43,764 nt of DNA from Acidobacteriota bacterium (GCA_016789705.1 JAEUQR010000183.1:1-43764), one strand, 5' to 3'. Counted from the stretch's first letter, positions 25,363-34,045 are shown. The notes: generated by a model from the letters alone, not told the origin. Numbers and translations: made by a program.

Positions 25363-25989
25363 ATGCCCAAAGCGCAGTTCGGCTCGAAACCTTCGGTGTT
25401 GCGTTGCTCCCGCTGCGGCAAGTTCGTGGACTGGGAGGACGCGCGGCTGCAGATCGTGTGCGGCTGCCGGCCGCACGTGCAACTGCCCCCGGTGGACGTG
25501 CGCGAGGCCGTGGATGCGGACCGCGCGGGCATCGCCGGCCTGTTCCTGCGCGACTTCGGTGCGGCACGCGTCGCCGCGCTCGGTGTCGAGTTCCAGGACG
25601 GCAGCGTGCCGGCGTTCGTCGCCGACATGGAGGGCGATCTGGCAGGGGCGCTGGCCTACCGCCGCAGCGGCGACACGCTGCAGATCGTGGCGCTGGCGAC
25701 CGACCCGGAATGGCAGCGGTCGGGCGTCGGCGCCCGGCTCGTGGATCACGCCGAGCAGGTCGCGCGAGACACCGGCGCCGCCCGCGTCGCCGTGACCACG
25801 ACCAATGACAACCTGCCGGCCCTCTATTTCTATCAGCGGCGCGGGTATCGGCTCATCGAAGTGCTGACCGACGCCATCAAAGGCGTGAACGGCGCCGCGA
25901 TCGCCGGCTTTGCCGGCATCCCGATTCGCGACGAGTTCCACCTCGTGAGGGCCGTCGCGCCCGGCGCCGCCCCGCCGACTGGCGTCTAG
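25363..25989 (+). CDS. GNAT acetyltransferase with N-terminal zinc ribbon
   Basis: A 208-residue protein. An N-terminal Cys15-x2-Cys18 plus Cys33-x-Cys35 forms a likely zinc ribbon. The GNAT domain (about 48-195) shows ALATDPEWQRSGVGARLV, where QRSGVG is the acetyl-CoA loop, and ALYFYQRRGYRLIEV. The zinc ribbon fused to GNAT is less common and could direct the enzyme to a nucleic acid or protein target. Its stop overlaps the convergent DsrE-like gene by 4 bases. Confidence 0.88.
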   Translation: MPKAQFGSKPSVLRCSRCGKFVDWEDARLQIVCGCRPHVQLPPVDVREAVDADRAGIAGLFLRDFGAARVAALGVEFQDGSVPAFVADMEGDLAGALAYRRSGDTLQIVALATDPEWQRSGVGARLVDHAEQVARDTGAARVAVTTTNDNLPALYFYQRRGYRLIEVLTDAIKGVNGAAIAGFAGIPIRDEFHLVRAVAPGAAPPTGV

Positions 25990-26534
25990 AACGGATTGAG
26001 CACGTAGCCTTCGGCGTTGAGCACGAGGTGCGCCGTCATGGCGGAGAGCGCCATCTGCACCGATGGCGCCATCTCGCTCGCCGCGATACCGCGCGAACCG
26101 GCGGACTGCCCGCAGAGATACACGCGCACGCCGGCCCGCTTCAGCGCCTCGAGCAGCGGCAGGTTCGGGTTGTCGATGCCGTGACGCTTGCGGTACGCCT
26201 CGTTGTTCAGCGCGTCCTTCGAGGCCGCGCCGTGCACGACCACCGCGACCTTGAGGCGTTCGGGCGAGACGCCCGCCTTGCCGTGCATGTTCAGGAAGCG
26301 CGCTGCGGTTTCAAGACGCGCGCTCAAGGCCTTGGGGTCCGCATTCGATTCCGACACGTCGAACCGCAGCTTGAGTTCCTGCAGCATCGGCGTGGCGAGG
26401 CCGGGGTTCGGTACCGTGTAGACCGGACCGAAATCCTGGATGATCGGGCCCTTCGTGGGAGCCGGCGGTTGCGCCCCGGCAATCGACGGGGCGAGGAAGA
26501 TGGTGAGGGCGAACGCGCAGAGAGTAGGGCGCAT
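25986..26534 (-). CDS. Exported DsrE/DsrF-like protein
   Basis: A 182-residue protein with a signal peptide (MRPTLCAFALTIFLAPSIAG, cleavage after AGAQ). A DsrE-like alpha/beta domain follows (VAVVVHGAASKDAL), with a conserved-position Cys141 in VRVYLCGQSA. DsrE-fold proteins carry sulfur on such a cysteine or act in redox sensing; a periplasmic version is common beside sulfur or envelope genes. It lies 34 bases after the BON gene and could share its transcript. A TATCAT hexamer only 6 bases before the ATG suggests an extra leaderless promoter. Confidence 0.85.
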   Translation of the reverse strand: MRPTLCAFALTIFLAPSIAGAQPPAPTKGPIIQDFGPVYTVPNPGLATPMLQELKLRFDVSESNADPKALSARLETAARFLNMHGKAGVSPERLKVAVVVHGAASKDALNNEAYRKRHGIDNPNLPLLEALKRAGVRVYLCGQSAGSRGIAASEMAPSVQMALSAMTAHLVLNAEGYVLNPF

Positions 26535-26540
26535 ACGGCC

Positions 26541-26546
26541 ATGATA
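26541..26546 (-). promoter_or_regulatory. -10 hexamer adjoining the DsrE-like start codon
   Basis: TATCAT on the minus strand lies 6 bases from the ATG at 26534. The 16 bases at 26536-26551 are identical to those at 43541-43556, which sit at the same distance from another start codon. The recurrence supports a shared leaderless-promoter design. Confidence 0.5.
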
Positions 26547-26568
26547 GCCGTCGGCGCCCCGGGACGGT

Positions 26569-27120
26569 TCAGTTGGTGATCTTCTCGAGCGACTCGCGCA
26601 CCTCGGCGTCGGTCCTGAGCTCGTTCCGCACCTCGAACGACCCGAAGCCGACCGCAAGTGACCGCGCCAGCACGCGCTCCACGTTGCTGTTCACGACACC
26701 GGACAGCGTCACGTGTCCGCGCACGACCACGATGTGGATGGGCGGGTTGGCCATCGCCGCGTAGTTCCAGAACGACGAGTGGCCGTAGATGGCGCGGGCG
26801 ATGCGGAAGCGCAGCTCGTCGTCGAACTGGGAGACGGGCGTGACCTGGATGTCGTTCCTGACCGACCGCACGCCGTCGACCTTGGTGACGCGACGTTCGA
26901 TGTCGGTCTTCTTATAGGGCATCGTCACCCAGCCCGTGAGCACCACGTGGCCATCGGCGATCGAGGCGTCGACGTTGTCGAAGATGGTGAACTGCGTGTA
27001 GCGATTGACCTCGCGCGAGATATCGTTCAGGACCTGCAGGTTCTTGCGTTCCTGCGCGGTGCTGGTGGCGGCGAGCGCGAGGACGAGGGCGAGGGTGAGA
27101 ACGACGGGTCGCAGTGCCAT
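26569..27120 (-). CDS. Exported protein with two BON domains
   Basis: A 183-residue protein with a signal peptide (VVLTLALVLALAATSTA). Two BON domains follow (about 30-95 and 105-178), each with the strand-helix-strand pattern and a central glycine in IADGHVVLTGWV and VVRGHVTLSGVV. BON domains bind phospholipid membranes, and OsmY-like proteins of this kind act in the periplasm under envelope stress. A GGAG site precedes the start. Upstream come two hairpins and a sigma-54-like promoter, so expression is probably activator-dependent. Confidence 0.9.
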   Translation of the reverse strand: MALRPVVLTLALVLALAATSTAQERKNLQVLNDISREVNRYTQFTIFDNVDASIADGHVVLTGWVTMPYKKTDIERRVTKVDGVRSVRNDIQVTPVSQFDDELRFRIARAIYGHSSFWNYAAMANPPIHIVVVRGHVTLSGVVNSNVERVLARSLAVGFGSFEVRNELRTDAEVRESLEKITN

Positions 27121-27141
27121 GACGTCCACTCCAGGGGCCTG

Positions 27142-27176
27142 CCGCCGCTGGCCGGCGGATGCGGCACGCGTGCCGC
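27142..27176 (-). other. Two consecutive hairpins in the BON mRNA leader
   Basis: A 6-base stem (27142-27147 with 27153-27158, 5-base loop) and a 16-base perfect palindrome (27161-27176) sit between the predicted transcription start (about 27180) and the ribosome site. They would fold one after the other in the 5' leader. They could stabilise the message or hide translation signals. The outer palindrome could also be a protein operator. Confidence 0.5.
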
Positions 27177-27191
27177 ACACCTCCCTGCACT

Positions 27192-27250
27192 GCGAGGCGC
27201 ATGCCAAGTGACGTCGCCGGCCAATGGTGAGGAAATCCGCCAGAATTCCC
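27192..27250 (-). promoter_or_regulatory. Sigma-54-like promoter and upstream element of the BON gene
   Basis: Reading the minus strand, TGGCATG-N4-TCGCA (27206 to about 27191) matches the -24/-12 consensus with exact GG-N10-GC spacing. Upstream, the plus-strand words ACGTCG (27211-27216) and TGGTGAGGAAATC (27225-27237), then AGAATTCCC (27242-27250), recur in part before the propeller operon at nearly the same distance. This suggests one activator for both. The assignment is inferred from consensus and recurrence. Confidence 0.55.
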
Positions 27251-27294
27251 GCACCTCCCGGTGCCTGGGCTGCCGCCGGGCAGGCGTCGTCCCA

Positions 27295-27322
27295 CCCGGC
27301 GGATCGATCCGTCCTCGCCGGG
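27295..27322 (-). terminator. Inverted repeat after the propeller operon
   Basis: CCCGGCG (27295-27301) pairs with CGCCGGG (27316-27322), directly beyond the TAG of the last propeller gene. The loop contains a further GGATCGATCC palindrome. There is no U run, so termination strength is uncertain. Confidence 0.4.
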
Positions 27323-27860
27323 CTACGGCACGACGACGGCGACCTCGTTCGATTCCGGGCCGAGCCCGTAGGCATTGGCGGCGCGCACGCGCACGACGTA
27401 GGTGCCCGGCGGCGCCGGTACCGACCACGAGGTGTCGAGGTTGCCGGTCGGCAGCGCGCCGATGTTCGTGAGCCCGGCCGCCGTCCCCGCCTCGACCACG
27501 TACGACGTCGCGTTGCCGGCCGCCGCGCCCCAGGAGAGTGTCACCACGCCGCTGCTGACCGAGGCCGTGAGTGGCCCGGGCGCCGCTGGCGGTGTAGAGG
27601 TGGAGGGCACCGTGACAATCACCTCGCTGCCGGCCGGGCCCGGGCCCGTATCCCCCACGCCGCGCACGCGCACGAAGTAGGTGCCCGGAGCGAGCACGCC
27701 GGTCACCCGTGTCACGGCGCCCACGGCGAACACGCCCACGTCGCTCGCGCCGGCCGTCGTGCCCGCTTCGAGCACGTACGACCGCGCGAAGGGGCCGCCC
27801 CCGGGCTGCCACCCGAGCGTTACGGTGCCGTTCGACACGGCCGCCGTCATCTGCCGCGGA
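27323..27860 (-). repeat. Direct repeat shared with 30076-30610 (fibronectin module DNA)
   Basis: The 3' ends of the two propeller genes are close at the DNA level (by eye over 80% identity in the stretches compared, including CTACGGCACGACGAC at both stop codons). The same orientation and 2.75 kb separation make deletion or fusion by recombination possible. Confidence 0.75.
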
Positions 27861-30034
27861 CTCGCCGCGAGGCCCGTGCGGAAGATCGCGAGGTTGTGGA
27901 CCGGCACCCCCGCAACCGCGTCGAAGAGACCGCTTGCCACGACGGCCGTGGCAGTGGCGTTGAGGTGAGCGACCTGCGACCCGAGCCCGCGGGATTCGAT
28001 GACCGGCTGCCACGGCAGCGCAGTCCCAGTCACGCCATCGACGGCCACGATGCCGGCCGTGCTCCAGCCTGGCGAGGGGGTGCCGCCGGCCAGTAGTGTG
28101 TTGCCCGTACGCGCGGCTGTGAAGGCCGTGAACGGTGCCGGGCGGCCCAGCGCGACCGGCGCGCCCGTGATCCTGTCCACCCACGCCGTGCCGACTGCCG
28201 GGTTCGCCCCGCCGAAACTCCCCGCCAGGAAGACGCGATCCCTGAAGAACGCGATGTCGAGGACGTACTGCAGCGGCGGGTTGAAGGCTTCGAGCGCGCC
28301 GGTGGCAATGTCCCACGCGGCGACGCCGCCGCGGCCGTAGCCAGGCACGCTCGTGAAAGGCCCCACGGCGTAGAGCGCGCCACTCGACACGCGGAGCCGC
28401 GACACCTGGCCATTCGGCCGCGGATCGAAGGCCGTCGGCTGGCCCGTGCGCATGTCGATGGCCGCCAGGTGCTGCCGCGGCTGACCGAGCACATCCGCGA
28501 AGTTGCCGCCGACGAACAGGAGCGGCTCGGCAATGGCCAGTGCGCTGACCGTGCCTGGCGGCGCTGTTGGCGCGCTCACGTCGAAGCGCGTCTGCACGGC
28601 GCCACTGGCGGCGTTGAAGGCGATCACCTCGGACGCCGCGCCGGCGACGACGAGCGAGCCGCTCGCGGCGAAGGCGTTCACGGGGCTCGCTATCGCCGGC
28701 AGAGGAACCGCGGCAGGCGAGCCGGTCCGAAGGTCGAGCGCGGCGATGTGCCGGGCATTGCGGCCTCCTGCGCTGTTGAAGCCGCCGAGCAGCGCGATGC
28801 GGGTGCCGTCGGTCACAAGGGCGATCGCCGCACCACTGACGGCGGGATGCCACGGGGTAACGGCGCCGGTGGCCAGATCGAACGCCGCGAAGCGCGGGCG
28901 CCGCACACCGGCGGCCGAGGTGAGGTATCCGCTGACGAAGAGTTGCCCGCCGAGGGTCACCATCGCATCGGCCGAGCCGTATGCTCCCGGCGCCAGATCG
29001 CCGATGCGGGCACTCTGCCAGCCGTCCGGCGAACCGGTCACCGGGTCGAAGCCGCGGACGCGCGACTGGTTGTTGCCCGGGCCGGCGAAGGACACAGTGC
29101 CGGCGATGTAGACCCGTGTGGGTGTGGCAAGGAGCGTCCCGTAGTAGTCCGAGCCGAGACTGACCGCCCATCCTGGCAGCGGCGTGCCGTCGCTCGCGAA
29201 CCCGCAGACGTAGGCGTAGGTCGTTGGCGTCGGCGAACAGCTACCGCCGACGTACACCCGTCCTCCCGCCGCCGAGAGTTGAAACGCGTCACTGCCGCGA
29301 ACGCCTGCGAATGTCGTGGTCCTGAGAGAGCCCGTGTCGAGGTCGAATGCGGCCATGCCGCTGCGGGGTTGCCCCCCGGCCGAGTCGAAGAGCCCGACGA
29401 TGTACAGGATGTTTCCATCGACGGCGGCGCGCGTCACATTCGCGTAGTTGTAGGGTGACGCCTGGCTGAACGCCACCTGAGCGTCCCACGGCAGCACGTT
29501 CCCCGACGCCGGGTCGAGCGCGACGATCCCCCGCCGTGGCTGCCCGTTCACACTGCTGAAGCTGCCGAAAAGATAGAGGCGTCCGCCGGCCGCGACGACG
29601 CCGCGCACGTCGTCGAACGGCGCGGTCCCGGCCAAGGTCGGCGTCGTGAACGACGGGTCGGGGCTGCCATCCGCCCGAAGGTGCACGAGGTGTCGGCTGC
29701 CGACGCGGCGACTGGCGACGAACCAGCCGCCGGCGCCGTCACTGGCCGCTGCGATGGTGTCGCGGAGGGGCGTCTGCGCCACGACCATCGAGGCGCCATC
29801 GGCCGTGTCCGTGGTGGCGAAGGCGCTCGTTGACGGTCCGACATAGTCGAAATCGCCGCCGAGGAACAACGTATCGCCGACGACGACCGAGTCCCTCACG
29901 TTGCTGTTGGGTCCCCACACCCCCGGGATCGGCGTGGGCTCCGGCGTGAACTGCGCAAGGACGGGGTGCGCGGCGAGACAGGCGAGAGCCGTCACCATCC
30001 AGGTCAGCGGCGTGTTACGAAATGTCGTAGTCAT
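27323..30034 (-). CDS. Secreted beta-propeller protein with two C-terminal fibronectin III modules (copy 1)
   Basis: A 903-residue protein with a signal peptide (WMVTALACLAAHPVLAQ). Residues ~30-700 are built of repeats of about 45-50 residues, each with an L-[YF]-x-G-G-x-F core and a 'A-x-D-x-x-[TS]-G' turn (for example LFLGGDFDYVG, LFVGGNFADVLGQPRQHLAA), resembling delta-60/DUF5122 blades. The last ~190 residues are two fibronectin type III modules ending in SNEVAVVVP. It has no transmembrane or sorting motif at the end. It starts 41 bases behind its paralogue and has a GGAG site. Likely an extracellular binding protein; the ligand is unknown. Confidence 0.85.
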   Translation of the reverse strand: MTTTFRNTPLTWMVTALACLAAHPVLAQFTPEPTPIPGVWGPNSNVRDSVVVGDTLFLGGDFDYVGPSTSAFATTDTADGASMVVAQTPLRDTIAAASDGAGGWFVASRRVGSRHLVHLRADGSPDPSFTTPTLAGTAPFDDVRGVVAAGGRLYLFGSFSSVNGQPRRGIVALDPASGNVLPWDAQVAFSQASPYNYANVTRAAVDGNILYIVGLFDSAGGQPRSGMAAFDLDTGSLRTTTFAGVRGSDAFQLSAAGGRVYVGGSCSPTPTTYAYVCGFASDGTPLPGWAVSLGSDYYGTLLATPTRVYIAGTVSFAGPGNNQSRVRGFDPVTGSPDGWQSARIGDLAPGAYGSADAMVTLGGQLFVSGYLTSAAGVRRPRFAAFDLATGAVTPWHPAVSGAAIALVTDGTRIALLGGFNSAGGRNARHIAALDLRTGSPAAVPLPAIASPVNAFAASGSLVVAGAASEVIAFNAASGAVQTRFDVSAPTAPPGTVSALAIAEPLLFVGGNFADVLGQPRQHLAAIDMRTGQPTAFDPRPNGQVSRLRVSSGALYAVGPFTSVPGYGRGGVAAWDIATGALEAFNPPLQYVLDIAFFRDRVFLAGSFGGANPAVGTAWVDRITGAPVALGRPAPFTAFTAARTGNTLLAGGTPSPGWSTAGIVAVDGVTGTALPWQPVIESRGLGSQVAHLNATATAVVASGLFDAVAGVPVHNLAIFRTGLAASPRQMTAAVSNGTVTLGWQPGGGPFARSYVLEAGTTAGASDVGVFAVGAVTRVTGVLAPGTYFVRVRGVGDTGPGPAGSEVIVTVPSTSTPPAAPGPLTASVSSGVVTLSWGAAAGNATSYVVEAGTAAGLTNIGALPTGNLDTSWSVPAPPGTYVVRVRAANAYGLGPESNEVAVVVP

Positions 30035-30075
30035 GACCACTCCAGGAAGTGCAGGGGAAACCGGTGACTGAAAAT

Positions 30076-30610
30076 CTACGGCACGACGACCGTCAACTCG
30101 TTCGTCGCCGGACTGAGCCCGAAGGCATTGGCCGCGCGCACGCGCACGAAGTACGTGCCGGCGGGTGCGGGTACGGACCATGTCGTGTCGAGATGGCCCG
30201 TCGGCAGCGCGCCGATGTTCGTGAGGCCAGCGGCGGTGCCGGCCTCGATCACGTAGGAGGTGGCGTTCCCGGCCGCCGCGCTCCAGGAGAGCGTGACCTC
30301 GCCCCCGCTCACCGACGCGCTGAGCGTGCCGGGCGTGGCCGGCGGTGTCGAGGTGGACGGCACCGTCGCGATGACCTCGCTCGACGCGGCGCCGGCGCCG
30401 TTCGCGCCCACGCCTCGCACCCGGATGTAGTACGTCCCGGGCGCGAGCGCGCCGGCCACGCGTGTCGAGAGCCCGACGTTGAACACGCCGACGTTCGTGG
30501 CGCCGGCGCTTGTGCCCGCTTCGACGAGAAAGGCCGTTGTGGCCGGCCCCGACCCGGGCTGCCAGCCGAGTGTCACAGTGCTGCCGGCGACCAGCGACTG
30601 CATCTGCCGC
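30076..30610 (-). repeat. Direct repeat shared with 27323-27860
   Basis: Second copy of the fibronectin-module repeat. Conservation drops sharply upstream of it, inside the propeller region, which points to recent duplication or gene conversion limited to the C-terminal modules. Confidence 0.75.
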
Positions 30611-32718
30611 GGCGCCGCGGCGCGCGGCGTGGGATACACCACCAGCGTGCGCGACGTCGACTGGAAGGGGATCGCGGTTCCGACCGCGACATAGTCCGCG
30701 TTCACCGCAAGGGTTGAGCGGAGGCTCGGAAGCAGCTCGATGGCCAGGTCCCACGTGCGGAACCGGCTGGTCGCTGCCTCGATCCCGAGCAGCGTGCTCG
30801 CTCCGGTGGCGGTGCTGCCGACGATGAACTCCGTGCCGTCGAGGCGCGCCGCGGCGCCGGCCCGGAGACTGAACCCCAGCGGCGCCACCGACGCGCCTGA
30901 CGTGCGATCGAGCCACTGTAGCTGCGTGACGCCGCTCGGCTGGGAGTAGTCTTCGCCGGTGACGAGAACACGCCCCGGTGCGAAGGCGAAGCCATTCGGT
31001 ATGTAGGCCAGGGCTGGTGGGCTGAAGCTGAGCACCGCGCCGCTCGCCGTGTCGAACGCTGCCGCAAGCGGCCGGCCAAAGCCCTGCAGGCTGTTGAAGA
31101 TGCCGCCGGCGAAGAGGGTCGGACCGTCGACCGTCAGCGTTGTCACCGGGGCGTTGGGCTGCGGATTCCAGGAGGTGAGCGTTGCCGTGGCGAGATCGAC
31201 AGCGGCGACATTCAACCGCAGCACACCCGACAGCGACGAGAACCGTCCGCCGATGAATAGTCGCCGTCCGTCAGTGGCCAGCGTCGAGATCGCGCCGTTG
31301 CTCTCGAGCGCCCACGGCAAGAGGGCGCCGTTCGCGGTTGTGAACGCCGTGAGATCCGGTCCTGTCGTGCCGAACGGCCGGTCGCCGCCCACGACCATCA
31401 CGCCGCCCAGCTGCAGCAGCGAGGCGACGTTGAATGTCGGGTCGGGTGTGACTACACCCGGACGCCCGGTGCGCAGGTCGAGTGCGACGAGGTTCCGCTT
31501 GGCGACGCCGCCCGCCACCTGGAAGAACCCACCGAAGCCGACGGCGCCCCCGGACACCTTCAGCGCTCGCACCTGGCCGCCCACAAGGGGCGCCCATGGC
31601 TGCAGCGCCCCGGTGGTGGCGTCGACCGCGGCGAGGCGCCATCGCCGCTGACCGTTCACCGTGGTGAAGTCGCCTCCGACATACAGCGTGTTGCCGTCTA
31701 CAGCGAGTGCGAACACCGACACGCCAGGACTGCCGAGCATCAGCGGCGGTACGAAGGGGAGGGCGACGCCAGTGTCAGGGTCGCGGGCCACTACCTTCAC
31801 GCCGAATGGGGGGGCGACCGTTGAGGATTCGGCCGAGTACAGCGCGGTGGGGCTGGCGTCGAGTGGACCAAGGCTGGGCGGGAACGTCCAGCCCGGGAGC
31901 GGTGTCATGTTCGCGTCGTACCCGCACACGACGAACCCGTTGGGACGGCAGTCGCCGAAGACGTACACCCGGGTCGCCGTCGCCGTGAGACCTGCCAGGG
32001 CGGTGGTGCCCGGCGGCAGCGTGCCGGGAAGCGCGTCTCCCGTGGTGGTGTCGAGCACCGCAAACCGGTCGCGTGCCGCTCCGCCGGCTGACGAGAAGAG
32101 GCCGTACACGTAGAGCCGTCCCGGTACGGCTGCCATCCCGAAGACGGTGGCAGGAATCGACGCCGGCGTGGGGGTGGCGAGAGCAACCAGCCGGGGATCC
32201 CACGGCAGCACCGCACCACTCGACGGGTCCAGCGCAACGAGCCCGGGCCGCGACGTGCCATTGACGGTCGTGAATCCGCCCGCGACGAACAGCCGTCCGG
32301 CGTCCAAGGCCAGCCCCACAATCGTGGGCCTGTCGAAGGTGGGAGGCGTCCACGCCGCGACACGCGTGCCGTCCGGGCCGACATGCAGCAGGTCGATGAT
32401 CGTGCCAAACGGATTCGCGTTGACGAGGAACCACCCGCCTGCGCCGTCGGCGGCCACGACGAGGGTCGACTCTCCCGCGTTGGCGCTGGCACGAAGCGTG
32501 GTCGCGTCGTTGACATCGACGGCGGCGAAGCTCCCGGTATCGGGACCCACCACATCGAACTCGCCACCCACGTAGAGCATGTGGCCGTCGAGCGCGAGCG
32601 CCCTCACGGTGCCATTCGGCTCCCACGTGCTGATGGGCGGCCCGAGCGACTGGGCAACGGCGAACGTTGGTGCGGTGAGCAGGAGGGCGAAGGCAGCGCG
32701 GCGCAGCAGTCGCGACAT
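30076..32718 (-). CDS. Secreted beta-propeller protein with two C-terminal fibronectin III modules (copy 2)
   Basis: An 880-residue paralogue of the next gene downstream, with the same layout: signal peptide (LLRRAAFALLLTAPTFAVAQ), blades with L-[YF]-x-G-G-x-F cores (LYVGGEFDVVGPDTG, LYVGGDFTTVNGQRRWRLAA, LFIGGRFSSLSG), then two fibronectin III modules. The C-terminal ~190 residues are far more similar between copies than the propeller parts. The start at 32718 is chosen at the signal peptide; the ribosome site is weak. A sigma-54-like promoter lies about 90 bases upstream and probably drives both copies. Confidence 0.85.
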   Translation of the reverse strand: MSRLLRRAAFALLLTAPTFAVAQSLGPPISTWEPNGTVRALALDGHMLYVGGEFDVVGPDTGSFAAVDVNDATTLRASANAGESTLVVAADGAGGWFLVNANPFGTIIDLLHVGPDGTRVAAWTPPTFDRPTIVGLALDAGRLFVAGGFTTVNGTSRPGLVALDPSSGAVLPWDPRLVALATPTPASIPATVFGMAAVPGRLYVYGLFSSAGGAARDRFAVLDTTTGDALPGTLPPGTTALAGLTATATRVYVFGDCRPNGFVVCGYDANMTPLPGWTFPPSLGPLDASPTALYSAESSTVAPPFGVKVVARDPDTGVALPFVPPLMLGSPGVSVFALAVDGNTLYVGGDFTTVNGQRRWRLAAVDATTGALQPWAPLVGGQVRALKVSGGAVGFGGFFQVAGGVAKRNLVALDLRTGRPGVVTPDPTFNVASLLQLGGVMVVGGDRPFGTTGPDLTAFTTANGALLPWALESNGAISTLATDGRRLFIGGRFSSLSGVLRLNVAAVDLATATLTSWNPQPNAPVTTLTVDGPTLFAGGIFNSLQGFGRPLAAAFDTASGAVLSFSPPALAYIPNGFAFAPGRVLVTGEDYSQPSGVTQLQWLDRTSGASVAPLGFSLRAGAAARLDGTEFIVGSTATGASTLLGIEAATSRFRTWDLAIELLPSLRSTLAVNADYVAVGTAIPFQSTSRTLVVYPTPRAAAPRQMQSLVAGSTVTLGWQPGSGPATTAFLVEAGTSAGATNVGVFNVGLSTRVAGALAPGTYYIRVRGVGANGAGAASSEVIATVPSTSTPPATPGTLSASVSGGEVTLSWSAAAGNATSYVIEAGTAAGLTNIGALPTGHLDTTWSVPAPAGTYFVRVRAANAFGLSPATNELTVVVP

Positions 32719-32809
32719 GGAGATCGTCCAGGCAAACGGACCGCGAGGCACGCCGCCGCAGGCGCAGGGAGGGAGCGGCCGGCGCATCGCGCGGAGCCAC
32801 GCCGGTCCG

Positions 32810-32855
32810 TGCAGGAAACATGCCTCGTGCGAACGTCGTACTGGTAGAGGAAATC
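32810..32855 (-). promoter_or_regulatory. Sigma-54-like promoter and upstream element of the propeller operon
   Basis: AGGCATG-N4-CTGCA on the minus strand (32825 to 32810) has exact GG-N10-GC spacing and is a close consensus match. Upstream, plus-strand ACGTCG (32833-32838) and TGGTAGAGGAAATC (32842-32855) repeat the arrangement before the BON gene: GAGGAAATC begins 22 bases beyond the -24 element here and 23 bases there. The predicted leader is about 80 bases. The 227 bases between 32718 and 32946 hold only this region. Confidence 0.6.
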
Positions 32856-32945
32856 AGTGTGGCGAAGCGTGAGGAGGCCCCGCACCGTGGTCGCGCAGCC
32901 ACACCCGATGTGGTGCGGGAGCCACAGCGACGCGCTGCCAGGCCG

Positions 32946-34034
32946 CTACTTCGCGGCGGTGTAGCCGCGCCTGGCGCGCACGACGTAGCCGGGCCGGTTC
33001 ACCACCACCCGGATCGTGTGCCAGCGGCCATCGCGGTGCCCGGGGGCGGGATACCCCAGGTAGTACTGCTTGCTGAGTTCGTCGGCGATGTTTTCGGTGG
33101 CGGGATCGAGGTCGCGCGCGGTACGTACGATCTCCGTGCGGCCGCCGCTGTCGTCCGTGAGCTCGCGCAGCGCCGACGCGTTCACGCGGTCGTCGTTGCC
33201 GGCGCCACCGCCGTAGACGCGCCCGCCACCACCGCCGCCGCCGCCGCCCGATCCCGGGAAGCCGCCGCCGGGCCACGGACTGCGGCCACCGCCGCGACCG
33301 CCACCGCCCGGCATCGGAAACGGAAGGCGGGGCGGCGGCCGCCGCGCGATCGGAGGCGTCGATCGTCCGCCGAAGGTCGACTCCGAGTTGCCGTCGATGC
33401 CCACCGCGTAGACCAGCACCTCCGTCTCGCGGATCATCTGCTTCACTTCGGAGACGCGCGTCTGGCTGTTGGTGTCGTTGCCGTCTGAGATGAGCAGGAT
33501 CGCCTTCTTGCGGTGCTGCCCCTGCGTCGCGATGGGCACCGATTCGGCCACCGCGTCGTACATCGCCGTGCCGCCCGCCGGATTGACGCGGGCGAGCCGC
33601 CGGCTCACGAGCGCCTTGTCGTTGGTCCAGTCGTGCACGAGCTCCGCGCTCGCACCGAAGCGCATGAAGAACACTTCGTCTTCCGGCGTCAGCAGTTCGA
33701 GCAGGAAGCGGTCGATGGCGGCGCGCGCCGAGGCGATCTTCTCTCCGGCCATGCTGCCACTGGTGTCGAGCGCCACGCCGAGGCTGACCGGCACGCGCTC
33801 AGCCGAGAAGTGCGTGACCTCCTGCTCCTTGTTGTCGTCGTAGACGATGAAGTCTTCCTGCCGCAGTCCTTCGACGAAGCGCCCCGTGCGGTCGGCCACG
33901 GTGATGTTCACGTTCACGAGCTCGACGCCGCTGCGGAAGCGGAAGCCGTCCTGGCCGTGCAGCGCCGGGGTAGAGGCGAGCAGCAGCAGCGCCCCGGAGA
34001 GCGATGTCGCGGCCATCCATGGATACTGGCGCAT
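32946..34034 (-). CDS. Secreted VWA protein of the acidobacterial VWFA-related type
   Basis: A 362-residue protein with a signal peptide (LSGALLLLASTPALHGQ). An N-terminal strand domain (VELVNVNITVADRTGRFVEG, LRQEDFIVYDDNKEQEVTHF) is diagnostic of the 'VWFA-related Acidobacterial domain' family. The VWA domain has an intact metal site: Asp90-x-Ser92-x-Ser94, the Thr of AGGTAMYDAV and the Asp of LLISDGNDTN. A Pro/Gly-rich insert (about residues 226-275, with runs of up to nine glycines) interrupts the VWA domain before its last helices. Strong GAGGAGG site. Last gene of the TonB operon. Probably an adhesive or complex-forming envelope protein. Confidence 0.92.
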   Translation of the reverse strand: MRQYPWMAATSLSGALLLLASTPALHGQDGFRFRSGVELVNVNITVADRTGRFVEGLRQEDFIVYDDNKEQEVTHFSAERVPVSLGVALDTSGSMAGEKIASARAAIDRFLLELLTPEDEVFFMRFGASAELVHDWTNDKALVSRRLARVNPAGGTAMYDAVAESVPIATQGQHRKKAILLISDGNDTNSQTRVSEVKQMIRETEVLVYAVGIDGNSESTFGGRSTPPIARRPPPRLPFPMPGGGGRGGGRSPWPGGGFPGSGGGGGGGGGRVYGGGAGNDDRVNASALRELTDDSGGRTEIVRTARDLDPATENIADELSKQYYLGYPAPGHRDGRWHTIRVVVNRPGYVVRARRGYTAAK

Positions 34035-34045
34035 GTCGAGCCTCC

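Noticed and set aside
30035..30916. In-frame upstream extension of the first propeller gene
   Set aside because: It reads the fibronectin region of the neighbouring gene in a wrong frame. The true start at 30034 has a ribosome site and signal peptide.
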